A stretch of DNA of 64,000 bases, from contig NZ_JAGQCU010000012.1 of assembly GCF_024346355.1 (NCBI RefSeq), positions 25,020-89,019 on the forward strand. The letters are read 5' to 3'. Origin of the DNA: Cyanobium sp. ATX 6A2 (lineage in GTDB: Bacteria; Cyanobacteriota; Cyanobacteriia; PCC-6307; Cyanobiaceae). The position numbers and the translations under genes were made by a program. This document shows, piece after piece, positions 63,929 through 64,000 of this stretch; the first letter of the stretch is position 1; every line of letters starts with the position of its first letter. The notes under the pieces were generated by a model, which did not search any database, had not been told where the DNA came from, and saw only the letters and a program-made list of their open reading frames with translations.

Positions 63929-64000
63929 CTGGAAGCTGATTGCGCAGCTCCGTTTATCCACTATGAACCCTGATCGCTGAATGCGCAACTCGGCGATCGG
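63929..64000. other. Right edge, no gene seen
   Basis: The last 72 bases contain two similar words (GATTGCGCAGCTC and GAATGCGCAACTC) about 40 bases apart, which could be part of a repeat or element end continuing off the window. No coding frame is supported. Confidence 0.3.

Overview
The window is GC-rich bacterial chromosome that looks like a small unicellular alpha-cyanobacterium of the Cyanobium / freshwater-brackish Synechococcus type. The evidence is a complete light-independent protochlorophyllide reductase set (chlN, chlB, chlL), two high-light-inducible proteins behind an RpaB-type HLR1 site, a cyanobacterial AbrB regulator, a GUN4-domain protein, and several HIP1 octamers (GCGATCGC). 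The genus is an inference from gene content. No rRNA, tRNA or CRISPR array was recognised, and no intact transposase.

Layout. 1-9.2 kb: a CorA-type transporter cut by the left edge, a Na/Pi cotransporter, a pyruvate-kinase-like protein, speD, ackA, a cyclic-nucleotide-domain protein, a TerB-like protein and a sulfide:quinone-reductase-like flavoprotein. 9.3-12 kb: pyrC and a fused pyrF-pyrE. 12-22.3 kb: transport genes, with an RND pump, a SulP transporter, a periplasmic adaptor lipoprotein, a GUN4-domain protein and, on the other strand, a second RND pump. 22.4-24 kb: two secreted proteins, one very low-complexity. 24.2-28 kb: a tight four-gene operon of a kinase, a Kir channel, a short-chain dehydrogenase and a second K+ channel. 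28.1-29.9 kb: three small conserved hypotheticals. 29.9-34 kb: the dark-operative chlorophyll genes with unusual upstream repeats. 34-42.4 kb: a polysaccharide lyase, a DUF2126 protein, a K+ channel with a TrkA domain, an HD-GYP phosphodiesterase, a second adaptor lipoprotein with an Rrf2 regulator, and TspO. 42.5-46 kb: cyAbrB, a fatty acid hydroxylase/sterol desaturase, a transglutaminase and the hli operon.

46-48.2 kb and 58.2-64 kb differ from the rest. They have low gene density, many overlapping weak ORFs and decayed remains of mobile or toxin-type genes: a nuclease, an ArdC-like metallopeptidase, Fic, HepT and a short-chain dehydrogenase. Between them lie a glutathionyl-hydroquinone reductase split by one TAA codon, a third K+ channel, a copper region (DUF305 protein, YHS-domain copper ATPase, MerR-type promoter with decayed neighbours), and a four-gene partner-switching module. 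That module is a SulP transporter with STAS and cyclic-nucleotide domains, followed by a free STAS protein, an RsbW-like kinase and a SpoIIE-type phosphatase.

The best candidate for an undescribed system is this module (53.8-58.2 kb). It places an anion transporter with a potentially phosphorylatable STAS domain in one unit with the kinase, antagonist and phosphatase usually used to control sigma factors. Second are the helically phased 11-bp repeats upstream of chlL and the 26-bp tandem duplication upstream of chlN.
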